Assembly: GCF_030814695.1 (NCBI RefSeq)
Contig: NZ_JAUSVL010000001.1
Location: 1,834,227-1,898,226 of the forward strand
Source: Oligosphaera ethanolica
GTDB lineage: Bacteria; Verrucomicrobiota; Lentisphaeria; Oligosphaerales; Oligosphaeraceae
DNA length: 64,000 nt
Reading direction: 5' to 3'
The notes below the pieces were generated by a model. That model did no database searches and was not told where the DNA came from. It saw only the letters and a list, made by a program, of their open reading frames with translations. Position numbers and translations under genes: made by a program. Each line of letters starts with the position of its first letter. Within the stretch, counting starts at the first letter, position 1. Below are positions 34,708 through 43,629 of this stretch, piece after piece.

Positions 34708-34940
34708 GTCTTTTATCGCGGACGAATCGGACGGATCCGACTGATCCGACTGATCCAATCGACGATCGGTCCGATCAGTCCGATCAGTCCGATCAGTCCG
34801 CGATATCAAAAAAGAAGATCTGTCCGATCAGTCCGCGATAAAAGACCGTTGCTCCGACTGATCCGACTGATCAAATCGACGATCGGTCCGATCCGTCCGA
34901 TCAGTCCGATTCGTCCGCGATAGAAGACCGTTGATCCGAC
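34708..34940. repeat. GATC-N-GWC-N repeat array, copy 4 (two units)
   Basis: Two complete two-arm units in tandem. GATCCGACT units, the linker GATC(C/A)AATCGAC, GATCGGTCC/GATCAGTCC units and the end motif GTCCGCGATAAAAGAC or a close variant occur twice. An inverted end motif GTCTTTTATCGCGGAC is at 34708. This copy best shows the higher-order unit of the family. Confidence 0.9.
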
Positions 34941-35015
34941 GGCACGTCGGCTTAATCCCATGGCATGCGGAACCGCCGGGGCTACATTACGGCCTCGGGT
35001 CACCAGGCCGATTTG

Positions 35016-35063
35016 CCCATGCCCATGCCCGTGCCCATGCCCATGCCCATGCCCGTGCCCGTG
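35016..35063. repeat. CCCRTG hexamer array (8 units)
   Basis: Eight hexamers, five CCCATG and three CCCGTG, ending 54 bases before the PfkB start. If translation began at the upstream ATG (34965), they would encode a Met/Val-Pro repeat. Confidence 0.9.
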
Positions 35064-35117
35064 CCCGTCCTCCCGCCGCCAATTTGCCCGAACTTCCCGC
35101 CACATCGAGGTAATCCC

Positions 35118-36137
35118 ATGGCCATGCTGAGTGAATGTGCTGTCGAAGCCGCCGTCATCCGCGATTTATTCGAACGCCGTAACAGCCCAGTGGCTCTTTT
35201 GGGCGACTTCTGCCTTGACGCGTATTGGGAGATCGACCCCACGCGCAGCGAGACGTCACTAGAGACCGGCCTGGCAACGCAGCCGGTGTCGCGCCAGCGT
35301 TATTCCCTAGGCGGCGCTGGCAATGTCCTCGCCAATCTCTGCGCCTTGCAGGCCGGACAGGTGTCGTGCATTGGCGTGGTCGGCGCCGATCTCTTTGGTG
35401 ACTACCTGGCCAAGCTGGTCCACGGCTGCAACTGCGACGCGCCAAGTCTCATCTGGAAGATCCCCGGCGGCGCCTACCAGACGCCGGTGTACTGCAAGCC
35501 CATGCTGGCCGGCCGCGAGCTGCCCCGCTTCGACCTGGGCGTAGCCAACGACATACCTGAGGCCATCCAGGAAGAAGTCTTCCGCGCCTTCTGTGATATC
35601 TGCAAATGCGTGAAGGTCCTGGCCATCAACCAGCAGCTCAAGCGCGGCCTGCACCAGCCCTACCTGCGGCGACGCCTCGCCGACTACCTAGCCAGCCATC
35701 CCGAGGTCGTTGCCATCTACGATGGCCGGGACTACCTCGATGCCTATCCCGCCGCCGTGCTCAAACTCAATGCCCGCGACGCCGCGCGACTGGCCTTCGC
35801 CCGCGACGACGCGCCCGCGCTGGACGCCGGCGATGCCCTGCTACAGCGCTTCCGCCGCCCTGTCGTCATCACCGACGGCGCCAACGGCTGCTATGTCTTT
35901 GAACTCGACTTGACGACGCACATCCCGGCCATCCCCAGCTCGGGCCCAATAGACATTGTCGGCGCCGGCGACAGCTTCCTCGCCGGCCTGGCTGTGGGCT
36001 ACGCCGCCAGCCGCGACTGGGTCAAAGCCGCACAACTCGGCACCTGCTGCAGCGCGGTATCCATCCGCAAAATCGGCCAAACCGGCAGCGCCACCCCTGA
36101 AGAAATCGCCGAGATCCTCCGCCAGGACACTAAATAA
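35118..36137 (+). CDS. PfkB-family sugar kinase (RfaE/HldE domain I-like)
   Basis: A 339-aa ribokinase-fold kinase. It has an N-terminal LLGDFCLDAYWEI, the sugar-contact motif SLGGAGNVLANLCAL, and the C-terminal PfkB signature DIVGAGDSFLAGLAVG with the catalytic Asp in GAGD. Similarity to RfaE/HldE (GGAGNV; VVGADLFG) suggests a heptose or similar sugar phosphate substrate, but no nucleotidyltransferase domain is fused. GAGG lies eight bases before the ATG at 35118. The longer frame from 34965 would add 51 residues through the hexamer array and is less likely. Confidence 0.82.
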   Translation: MAMLSECAVEAAVIRDLFERRNSPVALLGDFCLDAYWEIDPTRSETSLETGLATQPVSRQRYSLGGAGNVLANLCALQAGQVSCIGVVGADLFGDYLAKLVHGCNCDAPSLIWKIPGGAYQTPVYCKPMLAGRELPRFDLGVANDIPEAIQEEVFRAFCDICKCVKVLAINQQLKRGLHQPYLRRRLADYLASHPEVVAIYDGRDYLDAYPAAVLKLNARDAARLAFARDDAPALDAGDALLQRFRRPVVITDGANGCYVFELDLTTHIPAIPSSGPIDIVGAGDSFLAGLAVGYAASRDWVKAAQLGTCCSAVSIRKIGQTGSATPEEIAEILRQDTK

Positions 36138-36517
36138 GCAAAATCGACGGCTATCGCTGGCCCCTCGCCAGAGGGGCGGACACGCAGGTCCGCCCCTACA
36201 AAAGGCGACGGCCATCAACGGCCTGCGGATATTCCTGCGCCGTAGGCGCTTAACCATGCTTAACCCCAGGCTTTAGCCTGGGGTTAGAGCCTCCCAAGGG
36301 CCGTGCCTCGTAGAGGCACCACAGAAGAGCAGCCTCTATGTCCGCCCAGCCATCGCCCGTCCGACTGCGCTCGGCTGCCTGCGACCGGGGCGGACACGCA
36401 GGTCCGCCCCTACAAATAACACTCCTTTCGCGGCGGGCGGACGACGAGCCCCACCCCCAAAAAACAATCTGCGCACATCTGCGTTATCTGCGGATAGATG
36501 CATGTAGTCCCGCGCCG
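36138..36517. repeat. Repeat-rich intergenic region with paired hairpins
   Basis: GGGGCGGAC-ACGCAG-GTCCGCCCC hairpins plus TACAAA occur at 36173-36202 and 36387-36416. Between them, 36238-36325 is an inverted partial copy of the 304-bp repeat (CCCCAGGCTTTAGCCTGGGG and GTGCCTCGTAGAGGCAC). No gene is supported. Confidence 0.8.
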
Positions 36518-39500
36518 TTATTCCACGACCAGTTCGAAGAAGGTCGTCGGACTCTCGATGGTGGCGGTATTGACGGCGACGGTGGCGACGCCGTCGCGTG
36601 CGGTCACCGGCAAGTTCTGCAGGCGTTGGCCGTCGAAGCCCAATGCGTAGAGCGCAAGCCGATCGGCGCGCTGATGACGCAGCAGCAAGGCAAAATCACC
36701 GGCCTGCAGGAGCACGGGCGAGCGGCCGCTGTTGATCATTTTTTGGCGGCCGGGGCCGAGAGTCGTGTTGGAATTAACCACTGATGTCGAGTAAACAAGC
36801 ACAACGCGGTCGCTGGCGGCCAGTTCATCGCCGCGCATGGCGCAGGCGGCGATGCATGCCGGCACGCTGCTCTTGAGGACGGTCATAGCGCCGAGGACGA
36901 CGGGTAGCGCGCCGCCGATGTCCAAGCTGACGGCCTCGCTGCGCGGCGTGACCACGGTCAGACGGCGGTCCTGGCTGTACATGGTGACTTCGCCGGTGTC
37001 GCTCTGGTAAATACCAGCGTCGTGGTCGCTGGCGTTGGTCGCCGGCAGCGCGCCGCGCTGCTTGAGTGTCGCGATAGCCTCGCTCAAGGCGAAAGTGCCG
37101 TCCTTGCTTTCCACCACGTTGACGAACCAATCGTGGGCATCGACTGTGGCGATGCCAGCCGGCAATATCTGCATGGCCGGCGGCGCGCCCGGGAAGGTCT
37201 TCGGCGCGGGCCGCGCCCAGGGGAAAGCGATGGTGAAGCCCGTAATCAGGGCCAGTCGCGATTGCTCGGCGGACACCGCGCCGTCGGCAACGCCGTCAGC
37301 GACGAGCACTTCTTCGGGCACGACCAATTCCACGCGTTGCCGGGCTTTGCTGACGTCGCCGCGCTGGAACAGACAGGCAGTCAGGAACTGGCTGGCACGC
37401 ACAATCGGCGAGCTGTAGCAGGAAAATGCCCCGACGTAGCTGCGCGCACCCGCAAAAGCCACTGGCCCAGAATGAACTTCGAGCGCGTTGAAGCCCTGCA
37501 GGGCCGAGTAGGCGCCAAAGACCATGCCGCCCTCGTACTGATAGGGATTCCAATAGCAGTGGTTGTATTCGCTGACGATGAAGGGCCGGCCCGCAATGCG
37601 CGACGATGTGGTGTTGCGCCAGTAATTAGCCGCGTCGGCCAGCGAGCTGGCCTGACCAACAGTGCAACCCGGCGCACCCCAGCCACCGGCGGGATGCTGG
37701 TAGTAGGTGTTCATCTCAATCACCTGCGACGCCTCCCAGCGCACCGCGCTATCGCCAATCTTCTTCGACAGATTGTACTGGGTGGTCAAACCGCTGTAGC
37801 CCGTCCCACGCACCACGCCCTCGCACCATGCCGCGCACTCCTTGCTCAACGCCATGCGTAACAGCGAGAATTCATTGGCCATGGCGGTGCCGCGGCCACG
37901 GTGGCCCATAATGGGCAGCGGTGCGGCAGCCAAGGGCGCGCCGCCGAGTTCGGCGGCCAGCGCCGCCGGCAGGTCCTTGCCCTCATAGCGGGCGACCAGC
38001 CATTCGCGCCAACGCCGTTCCAACGCGGCTTTGGCGTCGGGATAATTCTCCAGGACCGCGCCAATGCGCTCAAAACCCAACTCGTGCTCGTTGTAGTATT
38101 CCACAAAGGCAATAGCCGGGTCGTCCCGCCAATGCAACTTGGTATAGGGGTTGTAGTGATTGAGGACGGTCTCCGCGCCATACTGAAAATGCCCCCTCTG
38201 CCAGGCGCCACCGAGGTACATCATCAGCTTATGCATGTCACGATCTTCAAAATTCTTGCCGCGGTTCTGCGGCGCATCGTAGAGCGTGAAGGAAAAGACG
38301 ACCATGTGGCAGTAAATGCCCTCTTGCTTGAGTGCATGAACGAGGTAATCCCAGCGATCGAGTTGCCGTGGATTGATCTGCATCGGGCCGTCGCTGCCTT
38401 CGCAGAGCGTGCGGTCGAAGACGCTGTGGAAACGGAAAAGCCGGTAGCCCTGGCGGCGCGCAGCTTGGGCGAATTCGTGGGCGCGAGCGCGGAACTGCTC
38501 GTCGTCATCGACGTTGAGTACGCCCGAGGGTATGCCGTTGAAGCCGAGGAGGCGCAGTGGCGTGGCCGGATCGTCGGCAAGGACCAGCTCGCCGTCGTCG
38601 CGAATCGCCATGCGGCCGAGTGTCCCGGCGGGCGCGGCAACCTGTTCGGACAGGTCCAAGGCCGTACCGGCCTTGATCACGGGGTCGGGCATGGACACCG
38701 GCCGCCATTCGTCGTTGGCCACGTACTTGATCGGCGGCTGCGGCACGCCGCAGACAAAACGCCAGCCCTGCGATCCAGCCAGGACTTTCACGGCGAGCAC
38801 ATTGCGTCCGCTGTCCACATTCAGGGCCACGGGGTGGTCGTCGGGAACCAATTTGGCGGAGCGGTTGCCGTCCTTGAGAGTGCTGTAGATGGGCTGGCCA
38901 TTGAGGGTGATGTCCATCCACCAGTCGGCAGCAAAACCGAGGGCGATGACGCCGGGGCCGTCGCAAACGAAGTCGTTGATCAGCACGGCGACCTGCTTTT
39001 CGGACACAGCGCCGCCGGCGAGCGCCGCCAGGTCAATTGCGCCGTCCTGCAGTGCGGCACGCTGAGGCGTGACGTCTGCGCCCGCCCGGCCCGGCAAAGA
39101 CGCCGGCGTCGCGGCGGGCAACGCCGTATCTGCGGCGACATCAAGGAAGACCAGCCATTCGAACGACAGCGCCGTCGCGGGATACTCCTGCGCCAGCTCC
39201 AGGCGTATATCCGAGATTTCCACATGGCCCTGGAGTTTGCTGAGATTGAGCGTGAGGTTATTGGGCGTGGCGTTTTCCTGCAGAGCCACGAAAGACGCCT
39301 TGACGCGAGTGCGGCCGGACTGCACATCGACATTTTCGGCCAGGCCGAGGACTGAATGCGGCGAGGAACTGAGCTGGAATAGATGGCGCGTGGTGCCGGG
39401 CTGGTCGGTCTCCACCGTGTAGCTCAGCTGGTAGCGCTGGCCGTCTTGCAGGACATGCCGTTGAATCAGGAGGATGTCGGTGGCGCCGAGGGCCGTCCCC

Positions 39501-39706
39501 GGTTGAATGTCCAACACCAGCCGGCCATCTTTGACGACGTGGGCGACGACGGCGGCTGGGGCTTTCTTACTGAAAGACCAGCTGTTGAGACCGTCCTTGA
39601 AATCACCGTTGATGATGAGATTCTCAGCGGCGACGGTGCTGCCAGCGGCGGCCAGCAGAAACAGCGCGGCGGTCAATCCGGCAAAATGGCTTTTCGCGGT
39701 GATCAT
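36518..39706 (-). CDS. Secreted clan GH-A-like hydrolase with N-terminal carbohydrate-binding domain
   Basis: A 1062-aa protein with a signal peptide (residues 1-26). Residues ~28-170 are a CBM4/9-like jelly roll (NLIINGDFKDGLNSW), and ~180-340 a beta-sandwich. A TIM barrel starts at ~residue 385 (LLGFNGIPSG...YRLFRFHSVFD). The probable acid/base is Glu540 in EYYNEHELGF and the nucleophile Glu713 in IVSEYNH. A C-terminal beta domain follows. AAAGGAG lies 8 bases before the ATG. It is the second of two related hydrolases downstream of a sugar ABC importer; the VSEYNH motif is shared by both. GH family not recognised. Confidence 0.8.
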   Translation of the reverse strand: MITAKSHFAGLTAALFLLAAAGSTVAAENLIINGDFKDGLNSWSFSKKAPAAVVAHVVKDGRLVLDIQPGTALGATDILLIQRHVLQDGQRYQLSYTVETDQPGTTRHLFQLSSSPHSVLGLAENVDVQSGRTRVKASFVALQENATPNNLTLNLSKLQGHVEISDIRLELAQEYPATALSFEWLVFLDVAADTALPAATPASLPGRAGADVTPQRAALQDGAIDLAALAGGAVSEKQVAVLINDFVCDGPGVIALGFAADWWMDITLNGQPIYSTLKDGNRSAKLVPDDHPVALNVDSGRNVLAVKVLAGSQGWRFVCGVPQPPIKYVANDEWRPVSMPDPVIKAGTALDLSEQVAAPAGTLGRMAIRDDGELVLADDPATPLRLLGFNGIPSGVLNVDDDEQFRARAHEFAQAARRQGYRLFRFHSVFDRTLCEGSDGPMQINPRQLDRWDYLVHALKQEGIYCHMVVFSFTLYDAPQNRGKNFEDRDMHKLMMYLGGAWQRGHFQYGAETVLNHYNPYTKLHWRDDPAIAFVEYYNEHELGFERIGAVLENYPDAKAALERRWREWLVARYEGKDLPAALAAELGGAPLAAAPLPIMGHRGRGTAMANEFSLLRMALSKECAAWCEGVVRGTGYSGLTTQYNLSKKIGDSAVRWEASQVIEMNTYYQHPAGGWGAPGCTVGQASSLADAANYWRNTTSSRIAGRPFIVSEYNHCYWNPYQYEGGMVFGAYSALQGFNALEVHSGPVAFAGARSYVGAFSCYSSPIVRASQFLTACLFQRGDVSKARQRVELVVPEEVLVADGVADGAVSAEQSRLALITGFTIAFPWARPAPKTFPGAPPAMQILPAGIATVDAHDWFVNVVESKDGTFALSEAIATLKQRGALPATNASDHDAGIYQSDTGEVTMYSQDRRLTVVTPRSEAVSLDIGGALPVVLGAMTVLKSSVPACIAACAMRGDELAASDRVVLVYSTSVVNSNTTLGPGRQKMINSGRSPVLLQAGDFALLLRHQRADRLALYALGFDGQRLQNLPVTARDGVATVAVNTATIESPTTFFELVVE

Positions 39707-39818
39707 GGTCTGTCGCTCCTTTGGTTTTCAATGCCTGACTGCAGTTCGCCAGCGTCGTTTGGCCTCATGTTATCCTGCCGCGCGCCTCTCCTCGCGCGGC
39801 ATCGTGCACAGGCCGTGG

Positions 39819-42419
39819 TCAACGCACGATGATTTCGTACCACACGGTCTGATAGTCGGGGCCGATGACAATTTTGGCGCCGGCGCCTTCGGGTCCGGCT
39901 TGGACGGGCACTTCGCCTTTGCGTTCGCCGGCGCCATCGAGGGCGTAACAGCGCACGCGGTCGGCGTTGGCCTTGAGGGTCAGCTCGGCGGGGATGCCCT
40001 CGGCGACCACCGGGCCCTTGCCCCAGTCCGTAAGGCTGATCAGCTTGGATGCGTGTTCTTCGATGACCATGCCGTCATTGCCGCAGTAGCCGGTGGCGGC
40101 CAGGAGAATGCGGGCGGGACCGGCGGCGCCGAAGCCCGTGGCGTCATGAGATAACAACGACACCGTCGCCCACCCCAGGCGCGTGTCGCCCACCGCCAGG
40201 CTGACTTCCCCGAGATCGACCGCGCGGCCGCGCGGAAAGCCCGAGAAGAGCTTGGTGTTGGGTGTATTGACCAGCCAATAGCAGGCGTCCGGGATATCGC
40301 GGTTCCAGATGAGCTCGCCGGTGTCGCTGCTGATCACCGGACCGGCGGGGACCACCAGCGATTCTGGCGCGGGCGCGTTTTCGCCGGTGAAGGCCACGGC
40401 GCATTTATGCACCAGCGGGTGATTGGCGTGGAAGCCGGCGTGAGTGATGCTTTGGCCGACGCTGCTGGAGCTGGCCAAGTTTTCCAGGTACTTCTCCTGG
40501 TCGGGAACGGCGATCAGGCTTTGGCGCGCTTCCTCCACATCCCCGCGCAGGTACATGGTCGCGCAGGCCGGAAAATGCGCCAGCACGTCCGTACGGGCAA
40601 TGATGCTGAAAAAGTAGCTGTTCATGGGCGGCTCGAAGTCCGGCCCGTGGTTGTAGGTGTACTCGAAGACGCCGTCCCAGCCCTGAAAGCGACCGTAGGC
40701 ACGCAGCATCGGCTGGCCTTCGGCGCCGTACAGGTTGGGAAAGGGATGGTTGTACTCGCTGACGGTAAAAGGCTTGCCTGCAACCCGCTGCGCCGCCAAA
40801 CTGCGGACACAGGACAGCGAATTGACCATGGACTCGTTGCGAATGCGCCAGTCCTTGTTCACCGGACCGGGATGGCACCAGTAGCTGTGATGGTCAACAT
40901 AATCTAGTCGCGCCTGAACCGGCGGCGGGCTGTACCCCAGCTGCGTGCCGGAGACCACCGCGCGGCATTTGAGCTCATCGCGCAGAAACAGATACATCTC
41001 GTCATGCCAGTAGCGATCTTCCGTCGCGCACAGGAAACGCGCGAAATCCAGGCGCGCGGTCTTCGGCGCAAAGGCCGACGATCGGATGATCGGCACCGTC
41101 CCTTCGGCAAGCGTGCCCTCCAAGCGGTACTGCTCGTGAACACCGCTTTGCAGGGACAAGTTGTCGATCTCATACTCGCCGTCAACAAAGCGGGTGATCT
41201 GCACCTGCGCCAAGTCGGAATCCTCAGTGGCCTCGAAACTGTAGAGGATCTCACGCCACGCATCAGTGATCATCACCCGGCGAACCAAGCCGAGGGACTT
41301 CCAGCCGCCGGCAGTCTGGGCAACGCCCAAGCCGAGCTCGACCCGCCGACCATCCACGCGCCGGACGCGGAAAGAGAGGGTGTAATTCTGGCCCGCTTTC
41401 ACGCTAACACCGCGGTAGAGCTTCGGATAGTACTCTTCGCCACGGCGGGTCACCGTCAGATGTAGTAGGCCATCGCGCACTTCGGCGCTCGCCGCGCCAC
41501 TTTGGCCGGTGGCGATCACCCAGGGCTCAGCCGTGAAGTCCACGGGGGCGTCAAAGCGTCCTTCGGCGATCTGTTCGTCGTGAAGCGGCTCGGGCTTCCA
41601 GGCCCAGGCGGCGCGCCGAGCGTCGTCCGTGCCGTACTTGGCCTTAAGCCAGTCATTCCATTGCCGGCGGAATTCGCCACCGATCTTCGGCCCGAGCCAG
41701 TCGAGACCGCCGCCGCCGTACTGGTTCCAGAGGGCGTTCTCGTTATTGATTTCGATCATGGCGACGCACGGGTCGTCAGTATACGCCATGCCCGTGTAGG
41801 TGTTGACGCGGGTAAGCAGCTCGCGAGCGTAGTCTTTCTGGTGCTGGATAAGCGGCCCGTAGAAGCTATCGACGCCCTTGTTGGCCCATGGCGTGCGTTC
41901 GTCAATGCCATCCCGTTTGTCCAGCTGGCGGCCAACATGGAGGTTCATGTTGGTGTATATCCCCCGTTTCTTCAGCGCGGCAACGAGGTAATCCTGGCGA
42001 TCGCGCTGCTCTGAATCGAGGCGCAGCTGCGTTTCCGGGTCGGCGGCGATAATGCCGGGCAGCGCCGGCGTCATGAAATTGCCGTAGGGCGTGTCGAAGT
42101 AGTGCAGACGGACGCAGTTGATGCCCAAGCGCGCAAGGCGCTCGGCGAGTTTGTCGGCGTCAGCGTGGGTGGGAAAGTTGGCCGGACCAGTGAGGTTCGT
42201 GCCGTGAAGCCGAACGGGGCCGGCGTCATTGACGAAACGGCCATCGACAATGCGGATCTGCCCATCGCGCCCTGCCGGCGTCGGCAAGAGCTTGGCGACG
42301 CTGCTGGCGTTGTCGGCACCGCCATAGCTGATCATGAAAGGAAAAAGTGGCGCGTCAGCAGCGATGCCCGAAGCGCAACACAAGACGGTACAAAAGCCGA
42401 CAAGATTGGTAAAACGCAT
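39819..42419 (-). CDS. Secreted clan GH-A-like hydrolase
   Basis: An 866-aa protein with a signal peptide (residues 1-21). The barrel begins near residue 65 (GPVRLHGTNLTGP) and includes LGINCVRLHYFDTP. The acid/base is probably Glu227 in IEINNENAL and the nucleophile Glu555 in TVSEYNHPFP. A jelly-roll insertion (~residues 290-420, EPWVIATGQSG...NLSLQSG) splits the barrel between the two catalytic Glu residues. GAGGACC precedes the ATG. It lies 345 bp downstream of the permease genes on the same strand, beyond a GATC array, so co-regulation is plausible. Substrate unknown. Confidence 0.8.
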   Translation of the reverse strand: MRFTNLVGFCTVLCCASGIAADAPLFPFMISYGGADNASSVAKLLPTPAGRDGQIRIVDGRFVNDAGPVRLHGTNLTGPANFPTHADADKLAERLARLGINCVRLHYFDTPYGNFMTPALPGIIAADPETQLRLDSEQRDRQDYLVAALKKRGIYTNMNLHVGRQLDKRDGIDERTPWANKGVDSFYGPLIQHQKDYARELLTRVNTYTGMAYTDDPCVAMIEINNENALWNQYGGGGLDWLGPKIGGEFRRQWNDWLKAKYGTDDARRAAWAWKPEPLHDEQIAEGRFDAPVDFTAEPWVIATGQSGAASAEVRDGLLHLTVTRRGEEYYPKLYRGVSVKAGQNYTLSFRVRRVDGRRVELGLGVAQTAGGWKSLGLVRRVMITDAWREILYSFEATEDSDLAQVQITRFVDGEYEIDNLSLQSGVHEQYRLEGTLAEGTVPIIRSSAFAPKTARLDFARFLCATEDRYWHDEMYLFLRDELKCRAVVSGTQLGYSPPPVQARLDYVDHHSYWCHPGPVNKDWRIRNESMVNSLSCVRSLAAQRVAGKPFTVSEYNHPFPNLYGAEGQPMLRAYGRFQGWDGVFEYTYNHGPDFEPPMNSYFFSIIARTDVLAHFPACATMYLRGDVEEARQSLIAVPDQEKYLENLASSSSVGQSITHAGFHANHPLVHKCAVAFTGENAPAPESLVVPAGPVISSDTGELIWNRDIPDACYWLVNTPNTKLFSGFPRGRAVDLGEVSLAVGDTRLGWATVSLLSHDATGFGAAGPARILLAATGYCGNDGMVIEEHASKLISLTDWGKGPVVAEGIPAELTLKANADRVRCYALDGAGERKGEVPVQAGPEGAGAKIVIGPDYQTVWYEIIVR

Positions 42420-42763
42420 GGTGGCGTGGTCCTCTTTTGGGGTTGTCAGCCGCGTCGGGGCGGACCAATGTGTCCACCCCAGCCCGATCCGACTGATCTA
42501 GTCGACGATCCGACTGATCCGACTGATCCGACTGATCAAGTCGACGATCCGTCCGATCCGTCCGATCCGTCCGATCCGTTCGCGATAAAAGACAGTAGAT
42601 CCGACAGATCCGACTGATCCGACTGATCACATCGACGATCCGTCCGATCCGTCCGATCCGTCCGATCCGTCCGCGATACAAGACAGTAGATCCGACTGAT
42701 CGGTCCGCGAAAAACCGCGTCGGGGCGGACCGATGTGTCCGCCCCAGTCCGATCCGATCTGCG
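42420..42763. other. Intergenic region: hairpin, GATC array, hairpin
   Basis: No gene is supported. A GATC array (42486-42710) stands between two copies of the hairpin GGGGCGGAC-N6-GTCC(G/A)CCCC, at 42457-42480 and 42722-42745, each preceded by CGCGTC. Confidence 0.8.
42486..42710. repeat. GATC-N-GWC-N repeat array, copy 5 (two units)
   Basis: GATCCGACT units, the linker GATCAAGTCGAC or GATCACATCGAC, GATCCGTCC units (four in each block), and the end motifs GTTCGCGATAAAAGAC and GTCCGCGATACAAGAC. The two-arm pattern is the same as at 34708-34940. Confidence 0.9.
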
Positions 42764-43612
42764 CTAGCCCTTCACGCCGCCGAGCATAATGCCCTTGACG
42801 AGTTGTTTCTGCATGAGGATGAAGATGATGATCATGGGCAGCACGCTCATGGCGACGGCGGCCATGAGGAGATTTGTCTGCTGGCCCTGGCTGGACTGGA
42901 AGGCCAGCATGCCGATGGGCAGGGTGTATTTGTCCGGGCTCTTCATCATCACCAGCGGCCAGAACATGGAGTTGTAGTTGCCGATGAAGGTAAAGATGGT
43001 CAGCGTGATCATCGCCGGCCGCGCCAGCGGCAGGATGATCTCCCAATAAAGCTGCCACTTGGAGGCGCCGTCAATCTCGGCGGCCTCGTCCAGCGACTTG
43101 GGGATATTCATCATGAACTGCCGCATCAAGAAGGTCCCAAAGGCCGAAAAGGCCGAGGGAATGATCAGGCCCAAATAAGAGTTGACCAGGCCGAGGCGGA
43201 TCATGTTCTGGTAATTGGGAATCATCATCACCAGGCCGGGCAACATCATGGTCGACAGGTACATGAAGAACACCCGGTCGCGGCCCTTCCACTCCAAACG
43301 CGAAAAGCTGAAGGCCGCCAGACTGCTGGTAAAGACTTGCAGAAAGGTCACCCACGCCGCCACAAAGATCGAATTCCAGTACCAGCGGCCAAACTCAATG
43401 CCGCGCATGCGGAAGACATCGGGATAATTCCGCCACTGGAATATCGTCGGCAGCCAACTATCGAACTCGACTTCTTCCAGCAGCTTGAGGCTGGTGAGAA
43501 TCATCCAGGTGAAAGGTAGGATCATCAACAGCGCGATCAGCGACAGGCCGATATGCAGAAGCGTCGTCCGTGTCAGCCGCGCGCCAGTGGTATTTTTCTT
43601 TTTAGTCGCCAT
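42764..43612 (-). CDS. Sugar ABC transporter permease, MalG type
   Basis: A 282-aa permease with six predicted membrane helices. The EAA loop EAAEIDGASKWQLYWEIILPL near residue 190 is the contact site for the ATPase. The C-terminus (QKQLVKGIMLGGVKG) is typical of the MalG/UgpE group. The ATG at 43612 follows the other permease by 17 bases. No ATP-binding gene is in the operon, so a shared MsmX/UgpC-type ATPase encoded elsewhere is probably used. Confidence 0.92.
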   Translation of the reverse strand: MATKKKNTTGARLTRTTLLHIGLSLIALLMILPFTWMILTSLKLLEEVEFDSWLPTIFQWRNYPDVFRMRGIEFGRWYWNSIFVAAWVTFLQVFTSSLAAFSFSRLEWKGRDRVFFMYLSTMMLPGLVMMIPNYQNMIRLGLVNSYLGLIIPSAFSAFGTFLMRQFMMNIPKSLDEAAEIDGASKWQLYWEIILPLARPAMITLTIFTFIGNYNSMFWPLVMMKSPDKYTLPIGMLAFQSSQGQQTNLLMAAVAMSVLPMIIIFILMQKQLVKGIMLGGVKG

Positions 43613-43629
43613 CGCCGTGCTCTCTTGAG

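Larger units (their letters stand above)
34702..35117. other. Intergenic region with GATC array and hexamer array
   Basis: No gene is supported. The GATC-N-GWC-N array (34708-34940) and the CCCRTG hexamer array (35016-35063) fill most of it. Confidence 0.7.
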
